Of a DNA stretch of 64,000 bases, positions 38,105-45,963 are shown piece after piece (positions within the stretch are counted from its first letter, which is position 1; each line of letters starts with the position of its first letter). Location of the stretch: NCBI GenBank assembly GCA_947581855.1, contig CANPVZ010000013.1, positions 45,333-109,332 of the forward strand, in the 5' to 3' direction. Position numbers and translations under genes: made by a program. The notes below the pieces were generated by a model, which searched no databases, was not told the origin of the DNA, and saw only the letters and a list, made by a program, of their open reading frames with translations. Origin of the DNA: an uncultured Phocaeicola sp. (lineage in GTDB: Bacteria > Bacteroidota > Bacteroidia > Bacteroidales > Bacteroidaceae).

Positions 38105-39067
38105 AAAGGTTATTTGTTTAATTTCCCGATACCGGTTCATTTGAAATAATCACCTCTTCCGGCTGAACATGCCATTTTGCACATGTGTAGACGTCACTTC
38201 CACCTCCTAAGTGCCATACTTACGCCCCATAAGTGACCCCCTCCTTCGCTCCACTTTACCGACACTCCTTTTTGGAGTTCAAAAAAACGAACTTTACGAA
38301 ACTAAACGTCACAGTTAACTTCGTAAACCTCAGGTTTAGGAAGCCAAACCTCAACATTGTCCGCCATACACATAGAAAGATCCTTCACAACACCCTATTT
38401 GAGGAGATTTCCTACAGTATGTTTCACCGTTCACTTTTCGATTTCAACCAACTAAGATTCAGTTGATTCCTGTGAACTCAGGCATGTTTTACATCCGAAT
38501 TAAAGCCGTCACGCCATACCGTGAAACATCCTCTACAGCTTTCACATAAAACGTCCGTTATGACGCACTAGGCACAAGCAACGTGAAACCTCTCTGCAAT
38601 GTGACAGGAATCGTCCCTTCACAGGGAATGCCCGCTACGAAAGACTTCTCCGGTGGACTGTGAACCCGTGAACTTACTTTGCACTTAACTATAGTATGCT
38701 CGTCTTTTATTCGATATATCGGAATAGCTTTTCCGTCCAATCCACAAGGAATATAGGAACATTAAGAATCACACCGTCCCGTTTCAGATTGTTCATGGAG
38801 TATCCCTTTTTATCCCCACACCACATTCGTATTATTATCCATTAATCACATTTACCGACATGATTTGTGTGAATATGCACATTTTTGTAACGTTATTACA
38901 AAACAATTATTTTTTAGCTTTTTTTCTTCTGCCTAACGGCTCTATTTTATCAACTTGTCAGCTGACGTATTCTATGACAGAGCGACCTCTTTCTCCATCG
39001 CCTTTATTTTAACCGAGTTCAAAAGCGATGACAAAAGATTGTCCAATTGAACAAAATTAATTCCACG
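38105..39067. other. Near 1-kb stretch without a recognised gene
   Basis: Lies between the gene fragment and leader 1. It contains short frames (for example 38233-38466 plus, 38558-38740 minus) with no family signature, plus several short imperfect inverted repeats such as GGTTTAG...CCAAACC around 38330. It may be decayed coding DNA. No RNA gene recognised. Confidence 0.4.
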
Positions 39068-39527
39068 ATTGAATAAATCATTTGCGAAAATTGCATAATT
39101 CAATAAAATATTGTTTCTTAGCACATTATATGTTCTACGTAAACATTGTTACACACTTTGTTTTTCGCAAACCGGCAAACTTGGTTCATTTAGCCAATCA
39201 TTCGCGAAAATGCATCTGTTGCTGTCTTTCGTTCTTTGAAATAGTACACTCTAAATCAAGCCATTAGCAAACAAAGAAAAAGGCGTTTTTCGCAAATGTC
39301 AGGCTTCTATACAAAAGGGTAATTCTCTTGCGAACTTTTCCAAAGCGATAAAAGGCTGGAAAAGAAGCACCTAAGAATAGATTTCTTTCAAAAACCTTTG
39401 GTTTGAACAAACAAAAAGCAAACATTTGCGAAAAAGTTTTGAGTTGTCTTATAACTCTCTGAATATATAGAGGTTTTAGCATTTGAAAAGGAACGGAGTA
39501 TATTGTAGAGTCGCTCTCGCACAGTTT
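39068..39527 (+). promoter_or_regulatory. CRISPR leader 1
   Basis: 460 bases directly upstream of array 1, about 90% identical by eye to leader 2 (42407-42868) over nearly the same length. It contains five copies of a TTTGCGAAA/TTTCGCAAA-type motif in alternating orientation (39081, 39161, 39201, 39285, 39424). The last bases before the repeat (AGTC-G/A-CTCTCG-C/G-ACAG) are conserved, as expected for the integration-guiding end. Fixes array direction as left to right. Confidence 0.75.
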
Positions 39528-39773
39528 GTTCGAGAGATATTCCAGATAAGTAGGATTAAGACTTGATGCTGTGTGATTCAACACCTCCCTCTATATAAGT
39601 TCGAGAGATATTCCAGATAAGTAGGATTAAGACTTACAACGCCAAACATCATTTCGCCAAACGTAAAAGTTCGAGAGATATTCCAGATAAGTAGGATTAA
39701 GACAATCGGACTCCGTCATTTGGGACACCTCTTTTTCTGTTCGAGAGATATTCCAGATAAGTAGGATTAAAAA
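39528..39773 (+). CRISPR. CRISPR array 1: four repeats, three spacers
   Basis: 35-nt repeats start at 39528, 39599, 39669 and 39739: GTTCGAGAGATATTCCAGAT plus AAGTAGGATTAAGAC. Spacers are 36, 35 and 35 nt. The last repeat is altered in its final three bases (AAA for GAC), which together with the leader marks the right side as the old end. The repeat differs from that of array 2 at positions 4 (C/T) and 10 (A/G). Confidence 0.97.
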
Positions 39774-40236
39774 CCAGCAATCAAACACTAGGGCTACACT
39801 GTTTCAAACCTTATGTACTCCATCTGCACTCCTCGCCGCATGGAAAGTCGTTAAAACAAAAAATGCGACGGGAGGTGTGGACGGCATAACTATGAACGAA
39901 TTTGAAAAGGATTTATCTGAACACCTTATCCAATTGGAGAATGAATTAAAGACCGGAACATGGAGCCCAGAGCCTTACCTGAAAATAGAGATTCCAAAAA
40001 AAAACAACGAGAAACGGGAACTCGGCTTACTGTCGGTAAAAGACAAAATTGTTCAACAAGCTATTAAAACACTTATCGAACCACGGTTCGAACGGCTGTT
40101 TCTCAATAACAGCTATGGACATCGCCCCGGAAAAGGAGCTGCTAAAGCAATCCGCCGTTCTCAATCGGAATGTAATATGAAGAAAAATCTTTGGGTTCTT
40201 CGGCTTGATATAGATAATTATTTCGATACGATATGA
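39766..40236 (+). pseudogene. N-terminal reverse-transcriptase part of RT-Cas1 (broken by a one-base insertion)
   Basis: The frame reads group II intron-like RT sequence from about 39793 (ATLFQTLCTPSALLAAWKVV, GGVDGITM, IPKKNNEKRELGLLSVKDK, RPGKGAAKAIRRSQ, VLRLDIDNYFDTI) and stops at TGA 40234-40236. Removing the T at 40234 continues as D-H-T-L-L-S-A-R-L-H-A-L in the next frame. No ATG precedes the conserved part; the frame runs back through the last CRISPR repeat, where an ATT at 39766 is the nearest rare start. GTG at 39877 would cut off RT sequence. The first catalytic Asp of the RT lies here, so the break separates it from YADD. Confidence 0.8.
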
Positions 40237-40258
40237 CCATACTCTGCTAAGCGCCAGA

Positions 40259-42052
40259 TTGCATGCACTCATTCCAGATGAAGAAATTGTGCGCCTTATT
40301 ATGCTGTCAGTTAAAATGGGAGTCGTTTCCAAGAAATTAAAATGGAACGATGTGCAAACCGGCATTCCCCAGGGTGCCGTACTCTCACCTCTATTGGCAA
40401 ACTTATATCTGCATTCGTTCGACCAATTCATACTCTATCGTAAAATATCCTACGTTAGGTATGCCGATGATTTCATTATTTTATGCGAATCACAACAACA
40501 AGCCCGAGCTCTGTTATCCGAAACCAGCCAGTATCTATCCGATAAACTAAAACTTACGCTTAACGAACCTAATATATCCGAAATTAATAGCGGATTCGAA
40601 TTTCTTGGCATTACACTGAAAAAGCATAACATCAGCATCTCCGCAAATAAAAAAACAGAACTTATAGAACGCATCCACTCACTCGATTTCACTCCCAACG
40701 ATTTCTCATCCAATAGTCTTAAAGCATGGCATGGTATCTGCAACTATTACGGAGAATTGCTTTCACAAGAGGAATTAAACTCATTAGATTGCGAATTTTG
40801 TCAAACTGTTAAACAATTAATTGAATGTAAATATAAATTAGTCCGTAACAAATCCATTCTTCTACAAGTTCTTTCTTCCATCACTTTTCTTTCCGAAGAA
40901 TACACGCTAAAGAAAAAACAGCAGATTCAAGAATGGATCAACCTGTATTTAGAACTAAAAGGAATAGATAAAAACAAACTGACCTCGGAACAAAACAAAC
41001 AAATTATCCAACAACGTAAACAAGAATATAGAAAAAAGGAAAGTGAGAACAGCGAGTTAATAATAAGCAAGCCCGGTGTCTTTATCGGACTGACAAGAAA
41101 GGGCATCACTGTAAAAGAAAAAGGAACACTCCTTTACCAAAAGCCGATCGGTTCTCTCTCGCACATCATCATTACAGGAAAAGGCATATCTTTATCATCC
41201 AATATGTTAGATTACTGCATGGCAAACAAAATACCCATTGATTTCTTTGATTCATCCGGTTCTCATTTAGGCTCATTCCTATCAACTAAATTGATTGAGA
41301 GCACTTTATGGCGCAAACAAACGCAAGCCACCTCAACCATGCGCCACCAACTCGCCTCTCTCCTTATTTTGGGAAAGCTTAAGAATCAACACAACCTGAT
41401 TAAATATTTCCATAAATACCACAAAAACAAATACCCAAACCTAAATGCCAAATACGAATGCTTATCAGAGTGGATAAGTAGATTTGCCCAATTCATGAAA
41501 GAAAAACAATATGAACAGGACGACTACCTTATACAATTAGTCGGATACGAATCGCAAAACGCTATCCGATATTGGGATTACATTCGCGAATTATTACTTG
41601 ATGACCATATTGGATTTGAGAAGCGGGAACACAAAGGAGCTACAGATATAGTTAATTCCATGCTCAATTATGGTTATGCCATTTTATATGTACGCGTATG
41701 GCAAGCGCTTTTAGGAGCCAAACTCAATCCTTACGAGAGCATCATTCATGTACAGCAAAGCGGAAAACCTACATTTGTGTACGATGTGGTGGAATTATTC
41801 CGTTCTCAAGTAGTAGACAGAGTCGTCATCAGCCTCATCCAGAAAGGTATACCCTTACAGTTAAGCAACGGACTTTTAGACGAAAACACCCGCAAGACCT
41901 TAGCCAAAGGAATACTCGAACGGCTAAACCGTTATGAAAAATATCGAAGCTGTGAGCTGAAGCTTGAACAGATTATCAAACAACAAGCTCGTGAGATAGC
42001 CGAATACTATAAAAACAATACACCTTACAAACCCTATATAGCTAAATGGTAA
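40259..42052 (+). CDS. cas1: RT-Cas1 fusion, RT catalytic part plus Cas1 integrase
   Basis: 597 codons, in frame back to 40235 but separated from the N-terminal RT part by the frameshift. Residues 1-150: RT fingers/palm with TGIPQGAVLSPLLANLYL (35-51) and YADD (68-71). Residues about 100-230: thumb-like. Residues about 265-597: Cas1 with KPGVFIGLTRKGITV, SHIIITGKGISLSS, GYESQNAIRYW (catalytic Glu), SIIHVQQSGKP (catalytic His) and VYDVVELFR (catalytic Asp). RT-Cas1 proteins of type III systems integrate spacers and can capture RNA-derived ones. All visible active-site residues are kept, so the insertion may be recent or a sequence error. No Cas6 fusion is present. The stop overlaps the cas2 start. 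Confidence 0.88.
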   Translation: MHALIPDEEIVRLIMLSVKMGVVSKKLKWNDVQTGIPQGAVLSPLLANLYLHSFDQFILYRKISYVRYADDFIILCESQQQARALLSETSQYLSDKLKLTLNEPNISEINSGFEFLGITLKKHNISISANKKTELIERIHSLDFTPNDFSSNSLKAWHGICNYYGELLSQEELNSLDCEFCQTVKQLIECKYKLVRNKSILLQVLSSITFLSEEYTLKKKQQIQEWINLYLELKGIDKNKLTSEQNKQIIQQRKQEYRKKESENSELIISKPGVFIGLTRKGITVKEKGTLLYQKPIGSLSHIIITGKGISLSSNMLDYCMANKIPIDFFDSSGSHLGSFLSTKLIESTLWRKQTQATSTMRHQLASLLILGKLKNQHNLIKYFHKYHKNKYPNLNAKYECLSEWISRFAQFMKEKQYEQDDYLIQLVGYESQNAIRYWDYIRELLLDDHIGFEKREHKGATDIVNSMLNYGYAILYVRVWQALLGAKLNPYESIIHVQQSGKPTFVYDVVELFRSQVVDRVVISLIQKGIPLQLSNGLLDENTRKTLAKGILERLNRYEKYRSCELKLEQIIKQQAREIAEYYKNNTPYKPYIAKW

Positions 42053-42415
42053 TGAAAGCAAGAAAGACGTTTTGTGTCGTAGCTTATGATATATCAGACG
42101 ATAAACGTCGACTGAAAGTCGTTAAAATATTAGAGAAATCAGGAATCCGAATCAACTACAGCGTATTTGAGTGTATGCTCACCCGCACACAGTTAGAAAC
42201 TTATTTCTTATCGTTTTCCATTTGCTCTTTCAAAATTTGAGTGTATGCTCACCCGCACACAGTTAGAAACACTTCAAAAGGAAATTGCACCTCTTATAAA
42301 CAAAAAAGAAGACACTGTAGTTTATTATCCAATATGCGTACAGTGCTTCTCGAAAATCATTTACATGCCAGCATGTCGGTATAAAAAAGCCGAAAAGGTA
42401 GTAGTAATTGAATAA
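42046..42415 (+). pseudogene. cas2: cas2, disrupted by a 70-nt repeat-plus-insert duplication
   Basis: The start is ATG at 42046 or 42052, overlapping the RT-cas1 stop. Codons read FCVVAYDISDDKRRLKVV and INYSVFECMLTRTQLET, typical ferredoxin-like Cas2 with the metal-site Asp in AYDISDD. The frame then runs into foreign sequence and stops at 42240 (64 residues). From the second copy of the duplicated segment onward, another frame continues naturally: TLQKEIAPLINKKEDTVVYY, CVQCFSKIIYMP, VVVIE, stop at 42415. Deleting exactly 70 nt rebuilds an ordinary Cas2 of about 100 residues. Because 70 is not a multiple of three, the insertion destroys the gene. See the repeat entry at 42165-42270. Confidence 0.9.
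42165..42270 (+). repeat. Spacer-like insertion with target-site duplication inside cas2
   Basis: A 36-nt segment starting ATTTGAGTGTATGCTC and ending CAGTTAGAAAC occurs at 42165-42200 and again, identical, at 42235-42270. The 34 nt between them (TTATTTCTTATCGTTTTCCA plus 14 more) are unrelated to cas2. The period is 70 nt; with one base of shared sequence at the junction it can be read as 35-nt repeat plus 35-nt spacer. The flanking arrays have 35-nt repeats and 34-37 nt spacers. The duplicated segment shares TTTGAG at positions 2-7 and a T-T-A-x-A-A/G-A-C-like 3' end with the real repeat, in the same orientation. Confidence 0.9.
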
Positions 42416-42868
42416 AAAACAGTTGCGAAAATTGCATAATTCAATAAAATGTTGTTCCTTAGCGTATTAAACATTCTGCGTAAACATTGTTTCACATACT
42501 GTTTTTCGCAAATGGCCAAGACCGGGTCATTTAGCGAGTCATTTGCGAAAATGTACCTGTTGCTGTACTTTGTTCTTTGAAATAGTACACTATCAATCAA
42601 CCCATTAGCAAACAAAGAAAAAGGCGTTTTTCGCAAATGTCAGGCTTCTATACAAAAGGGTAATTCTCTTGCGAACTTTTCCGAAGCGATAAAAGGCTGG
42701 AAAAGAGGCACCTAAAAATAGATTTCTTTCAAAAACCTTTGGTTTGAACAAACAAAAAGCATACATTTGCGAAAAAGTAGTGGGTTGTCTTATAACTCTC
42801 TGAACTAAAAGAAGAAACAAATATTTAAAAACAAATAGGATAAAAGTTAAGTCACTCTCGGACAGAAG
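42407..42868 (+). promoter_or_regulatory. CRISPR leader 2
   Basis: 462 bases between the cas2 stop region and array 2, the near-copy of leader 1. The similarity begins at ATTGAATAA, which here is the end of cas2, so the two leaders probably arose by duplication of a segment starting at a cas2 3' end. It carries the same five TTTGCGAAA-type motifs. A minus-strand frame across it is a shadow. Confidence 0.75.
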
Positions 42869-43317
42869 GTTTGAGAGGTATTCCAGATAAGTAGGATTAA
42901 GACAAGATGGTTTTATTACCGTAGACAACTTTTATGCGTTTGAGAGGTATTCCAGATAAGTAGGATTAAGACTCGGAATTACTTGACCTTTTATTGTCAT
43001 AATTTTTGTTTGAGAGGTATTCCAGATAAGTAGGATTAAGACTTTGCAAGGCCGCGCGTTTTTCGTTCGCAATCATGTTTGAGAGGTATTCCAGATAAGT
43101 AGGATTAAGACTTTAACCGCCTGTTCCAGACTGGTCAGATTTCTGTTGTTTGAGAGGTATTCCAGATAAATAGGATTAAGACAACTCAACCTTATTGACA
43201 AAGGCTTTTTCATCGCAGTGTTTGAGAGGTATTCCAGATAAGTAGGATTAAGACAATTCCTGTCCCACTTCGGTAACGACTTCTCCTTTGTTTGAGAGGT
43301 ATTCCAGATAAGTAGGA
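42869..43317 (+). CRISPR. CRISPR array 2: seven repeats, six spacers
   Basis: 35-nt repeats GTTTGAGAGGTATTCCAGAT plus AAGTAGGATTAAGAC start at 42869, 42938, 43008, 43077, 43148, 43220 and 43290. The fifth has one G-to-A change and the last is truncated after 28 nt. Spacers are 34, 35, 34, 36, 37 and 35 nt. Leader on the left, degenerate end on the right. None of the spacers matches other sequence I could see in this window. Confidence 0.98.
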
Positions 43318-43419
43318 AAGAAACGCTACATATAATTATAGCAAATGGCATACTAGGTAGCGTACGTATGATACGTTGCAAAGAGGGGATAGAACGGAAA
43401 CAACAAAGAAATCCTTGCC

Positions 43420-43480
43420 TGTCCGATTGAGGCGGACATTCATTCCGAACGGGACGATTATACGCCTCGCTCGGAATGAA
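43420..43480. terminator. Two consecutive hairpins between array 2 and the AAA+ gene
   Basis: TGTCCG/CGGACA (43420-43425 with 43433-43438) is followed by a perfect 10-bp stem TTCATTCCGA/TCGGAATGAA (43439-43448 with 43471-43480). A short T-rich run follows on the plus strand. It could end transcription from both the array and the converging ATPase gene. Confidence 0.5.
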
Positions 43481-43541
43481 CTTTATTTATAAAGTGAAAA
43501 GAAGCATTGAAATATACGCAAGAAGAGTTTCTTCACTCTGG

Positions 43542-44803
43542 TTACCGGTAGCCTATCCGTAAAGGGTTGCGTACCTCATTCCAAACAAAACAGGAGACAT
43601 CTTCTGCCACCACGATTTCCGAAACGGATACGCTTCCTTTACTGGCACGAAGCAGATATCTATTTGTAATCGAACCGGTAAGGAGTTTCATGGTTCGGGC
43701 ATGGGTATAGGCCAGATCTCTGCGGGAACATAAACCGCAAATGTATTTGCGAAAAATCGCACCTGCATTCTCGTCCATCCTCAGTTGCCGATCCTTTAAA
43801 CAATGTTCTAAAATGTGGAACAACTCTTCTTCGGAATAATCTGAGAAATAGAAGGTGTGGTCGAACTCTGGAATACCCGACTGCTGCAAATGGCAAACCA
43901 ACGGCTGGCGTACGGTTTCGCATCCGGCTATTACTAACGCATACGAACCGAGAAGTTCCGCCATCAACGTTCCCAGTTTAATGCGGAGCTTCTCTCTGTC
44001 GAAATAACTCTCAGAACTTTTGAACTGGGGGGGGCGTCACCATCCACAAATAACAGTCCCTGACGGGAACGGTGCATGGCATCGCGCAGTATTTCATCTA
44101 CTTTGTATTCAGAAACATTATAGAGCGCTTCAGCCTTCACCTCTACCAGATGTCCTTTACCCAGCAGGTTCATGGCTTTCAGCAACTCTCCCAAGATACC
44201 TGCCACTGTACTTTTCCCAGTTCCGATGTTACCGGTAAAGTTCCATCGAAGAGATTCCATTTCATCGTACGATTTGCCTCGGCGGTTCAGGTAACGAGCT
44301 ATCTCCACAAAATTATGAATGCCTTGTTTTACTTGCTCTAACCCTACCAGTTTATCGAGCTTTCGCAAGGAACGGGTGATAGCTTTTTCATCGAATACAT
44401 CGTCTTTCCGATTCTCGGAAAACGTCACCCGAAAGGGTATGTCTTCCCGACAAATAGTTTGAAGCACTTTCGGTACATTCCCATCGGGAATATACGCCAA
44501 ATCCACGGCTGCAATCTGAGGCTTAACCTTTCCATTGTCGGCATACTCATCCTCATTACCCATGTCATCATCCTCCTCATTTTTGTCATCATCCCATTCA
44601 TCCTCCCATACGTTATACACTTCTCGTTTGCTTTCTATATCGGCTTCATCAAACGAATCACAACCCGTCGAATCATCCTCCTGCTGTCCGTAGGTGAACC
44701 CATTCAATAGCTTATCGAAATCATCGGATGTGAAAACCTGTTGTTTCAGGAACCTTTTCTTCAGGAAGTTCCTTGGGCAAACACACTGGTTGTCTTTATT
44801 CAT
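43542..44803 (-). pseudogene. AAA+ ATPase (CbbX/SpoVK-like), split by a frameshift in a G8 tract
   Basis: The N-terminal frame (44803-43964) has an acidic linker (EDEWDDDKNEEDDDMG), then VGLEQVKQGIHNFVEIARY and Walker A FTGNIGTGKSTVAG. The Walker-B-like segment is LLFVDGD, with Gly where Glu is usual. Right after it the reading frame fails at a run of eight C on the minus strand (G at 44027-44034). With one more C (or two fewer) the protein continues FKSSESYFDREKLRIKLGTLMAELLGSYALVIAGCE into the second frame (43967-43542). That frame has a sensor-like region and the lid FYFSDYSEEELFHILEHCL. Either a pseudogene, a sequence error, or a slippage-controlled gene. Role unknown; such ATPases remodel proteins. 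Confidence 0.75.
44027..44034 (+). repeat. G8 homopolymer at the AAA+ frame break
   Basis: Eight consecutive G on the plus strand, exactly where the two AAA+ frames must be joined. Runs of G/C this long are rare in this AT-rich window. Confidence 0.8.
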
Positions 44804-44943
44804 GGCATTGCGGAAGGCTCCTAACAGTTCAGGTCTTTTATCAACATGACGCTTTAGTCCGGATTTTCCTGCGTATCTTTATTATTTCCGGGATACGGAG
44901 GTTCCGCCAGCGAGTTTGCCCATAGTAGTAAAAGAGAGTAGAA

Positions 44944-45963
44944 CTAATAAACCAAACGTACGTTATCCACCCATAACGTGTTGCCTACCGAACCTATATA
45001 AGCTCCCCCGTGGCTCGAATCAAATTGTAAAACAAGATGAGTCGGTTCATCCTGTTCATTTCCCCAACCTATTTCCTTTACAGGAACCATCTTACCCTTA
45101 CTATTCCGGGCATATTTGATTTCTTCACCTGAAGTCAATCCCATATACGGACGGAAAAAAGGTTCCCCCGTAATATCCCCGTAACGAATTGTAAACCGTG
45201 CATCATTCACCCAATCGGAAGTGGATTTGTCAAAATGAACGACCATCGTTCCTACCCGTTTTGCATATAAATTGCCCTCTTCATCCTCCCAACGTTTCTG
45301 CAAATAAAGCAAACAATCCGCCATATCGATACCTTCCACCTGTGTCACCTTGCTAAAACCGGTCTGACGAATGCGATGCGGTTGTCCGCTCAACTTTACT
45401 TTATAATCAAAACAAAGCGCTTCCGGTTTCCGAGTAAAGGGAACTCCTGCATTTAACTTCCCCAATGGATTGGAAGTGCTTGTAACCGGTTCCAGCATAT
45501 TACCCAAATAGACAGAACCGGCAGCCAACACTTTAATATTTACAACTCCGAGCACTACGCATTTTTCAATATGCGTTTCCAAACGGGCGCAGTATCCGTT
45601 ATTACGAGGTTCTCTGTAGACAGATGTATTAGTTTTGGTAATGCCGCAAACTTTTGCCATCACATTTGAAGTAGCCCAAGGCGATCCTCCTTGGTTCACA
45701 TAAGGCCGATTTTCATTCCATGTAGCAGTAGGAGCTATCTCAAACAAGACCTTCGTATTTCCACCTATAATGCCACTTTCCTTTACATTACGCGTAATCC
45801 ACGAATCAAAATCGCCATATTTCAAAAAGGCTATCTGCCCTGTAAGCCTGTCTTTATCTCCAAGTCCGTCGGTTCTACCCGGGATGTCAACGTTTCCCGG
45901 CAAGTAAGCTTGGCACATGATACACGCACATCCTATTCCTATTATTTTTACATACTTATTCAT
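44944..45963 (-). CDS. PCMD-domain exported protein
   Basis: A 339-residue protein with a signal-like start (KYVKIIGIGCACIMCQAYLP). The body matches the putative carbohydrate metabolism domain (PCMD): GNMLEPVTSTSNPLGKLNAG, VPFTRKPEALCFDYKVKLSG, DCLLYLQKRWEDEEGNLYAK, and the end VGNTLWVDNVRLVY. These beta-sandwich proteins are common in Bacteroidetes surface loci and may bind glycans; no enzymatic motif is known. It overlaps the 3' end of the phosphoethanolamine transferase gene by 8 bases, so both are probably co-transcribed. Confidence 0.85.
   Translation of the reverse strand: MNKYVKIIGIGCACIMCQAYLPGNVDIPGRTDGLGDKDRLTGQIAFLKYGDFDSWITRNVKESGIIGGNTKVLFEIAPTATWNENRPYVNQGGSPWATSNVMAKVCGITKTNTSVYREPRNNGYCARLETHIEKCVVLGVVNIKVLAAGSVYLGNMLEPVTSTSNPLGKLNAGVPFTRKPEALCFDYKVKLSGQPHRIRQTGFSKVTQVEGIDMADCLLYLQKRWEDEEGNLYAKRVGTMVVHFDKSTSDWVNDARFTIRYGDITGEPFFRPYMGLTSGEEIKYARNSKGKMVPVKEIGWGNEQDEPTHLVLQFDSSHGGAYIGSVGNTLWVDNVRLVY

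Noticed and set aside
38558..38740. Minus-strand 60-codon frame in the non-coding stretch
   Set aside because: It starts at TTG, has no recognised family and no operon context; not supported as a gene.
38105..39067. Possible tracrRNA or second effector CRISPR system
   Set aside because: No anti-repeat match to the 35-nt repeats and no Cas9/Cas12-like frame is present; type III systems do not need one.
39264..39584. Minus-strand frame of 106 codons over leader 1 and the first repeat
   Set aside because: It is the reverse translation of the leader and repeat (the repeat itself reads CLNPTYLEYLSN). The same frame recurs over leader 2 only because the leader is duplicated.
42165..42270. Explaining the cas2 duplication as simple replication slippage or a small transposon
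   Set aside because: Slippage does not add 34 unrelated bases. Transposon target duplications are much shorter, and no inverted ends are present. The 35+35 geometry matches spacer integration.
42605..42928. Minus-strand frame of 107 codons over leader 2
   Set aside because: Same explanation as for leader 1; no protein signature and it contains a CRISPR repeat.
43073..43381. Minus-strand frame of 102 codons over array 2
   Set aside because: Made of repeated CLNP-x-YLEYLSN units from the CRISPR repeats; not a gene.
44020..44710. Plus-strand frames opposite the AAA+ ATPase
   Set aside because: The ATPase frames carry Walker A and AAA+ signatures; the plus frames are shadows.
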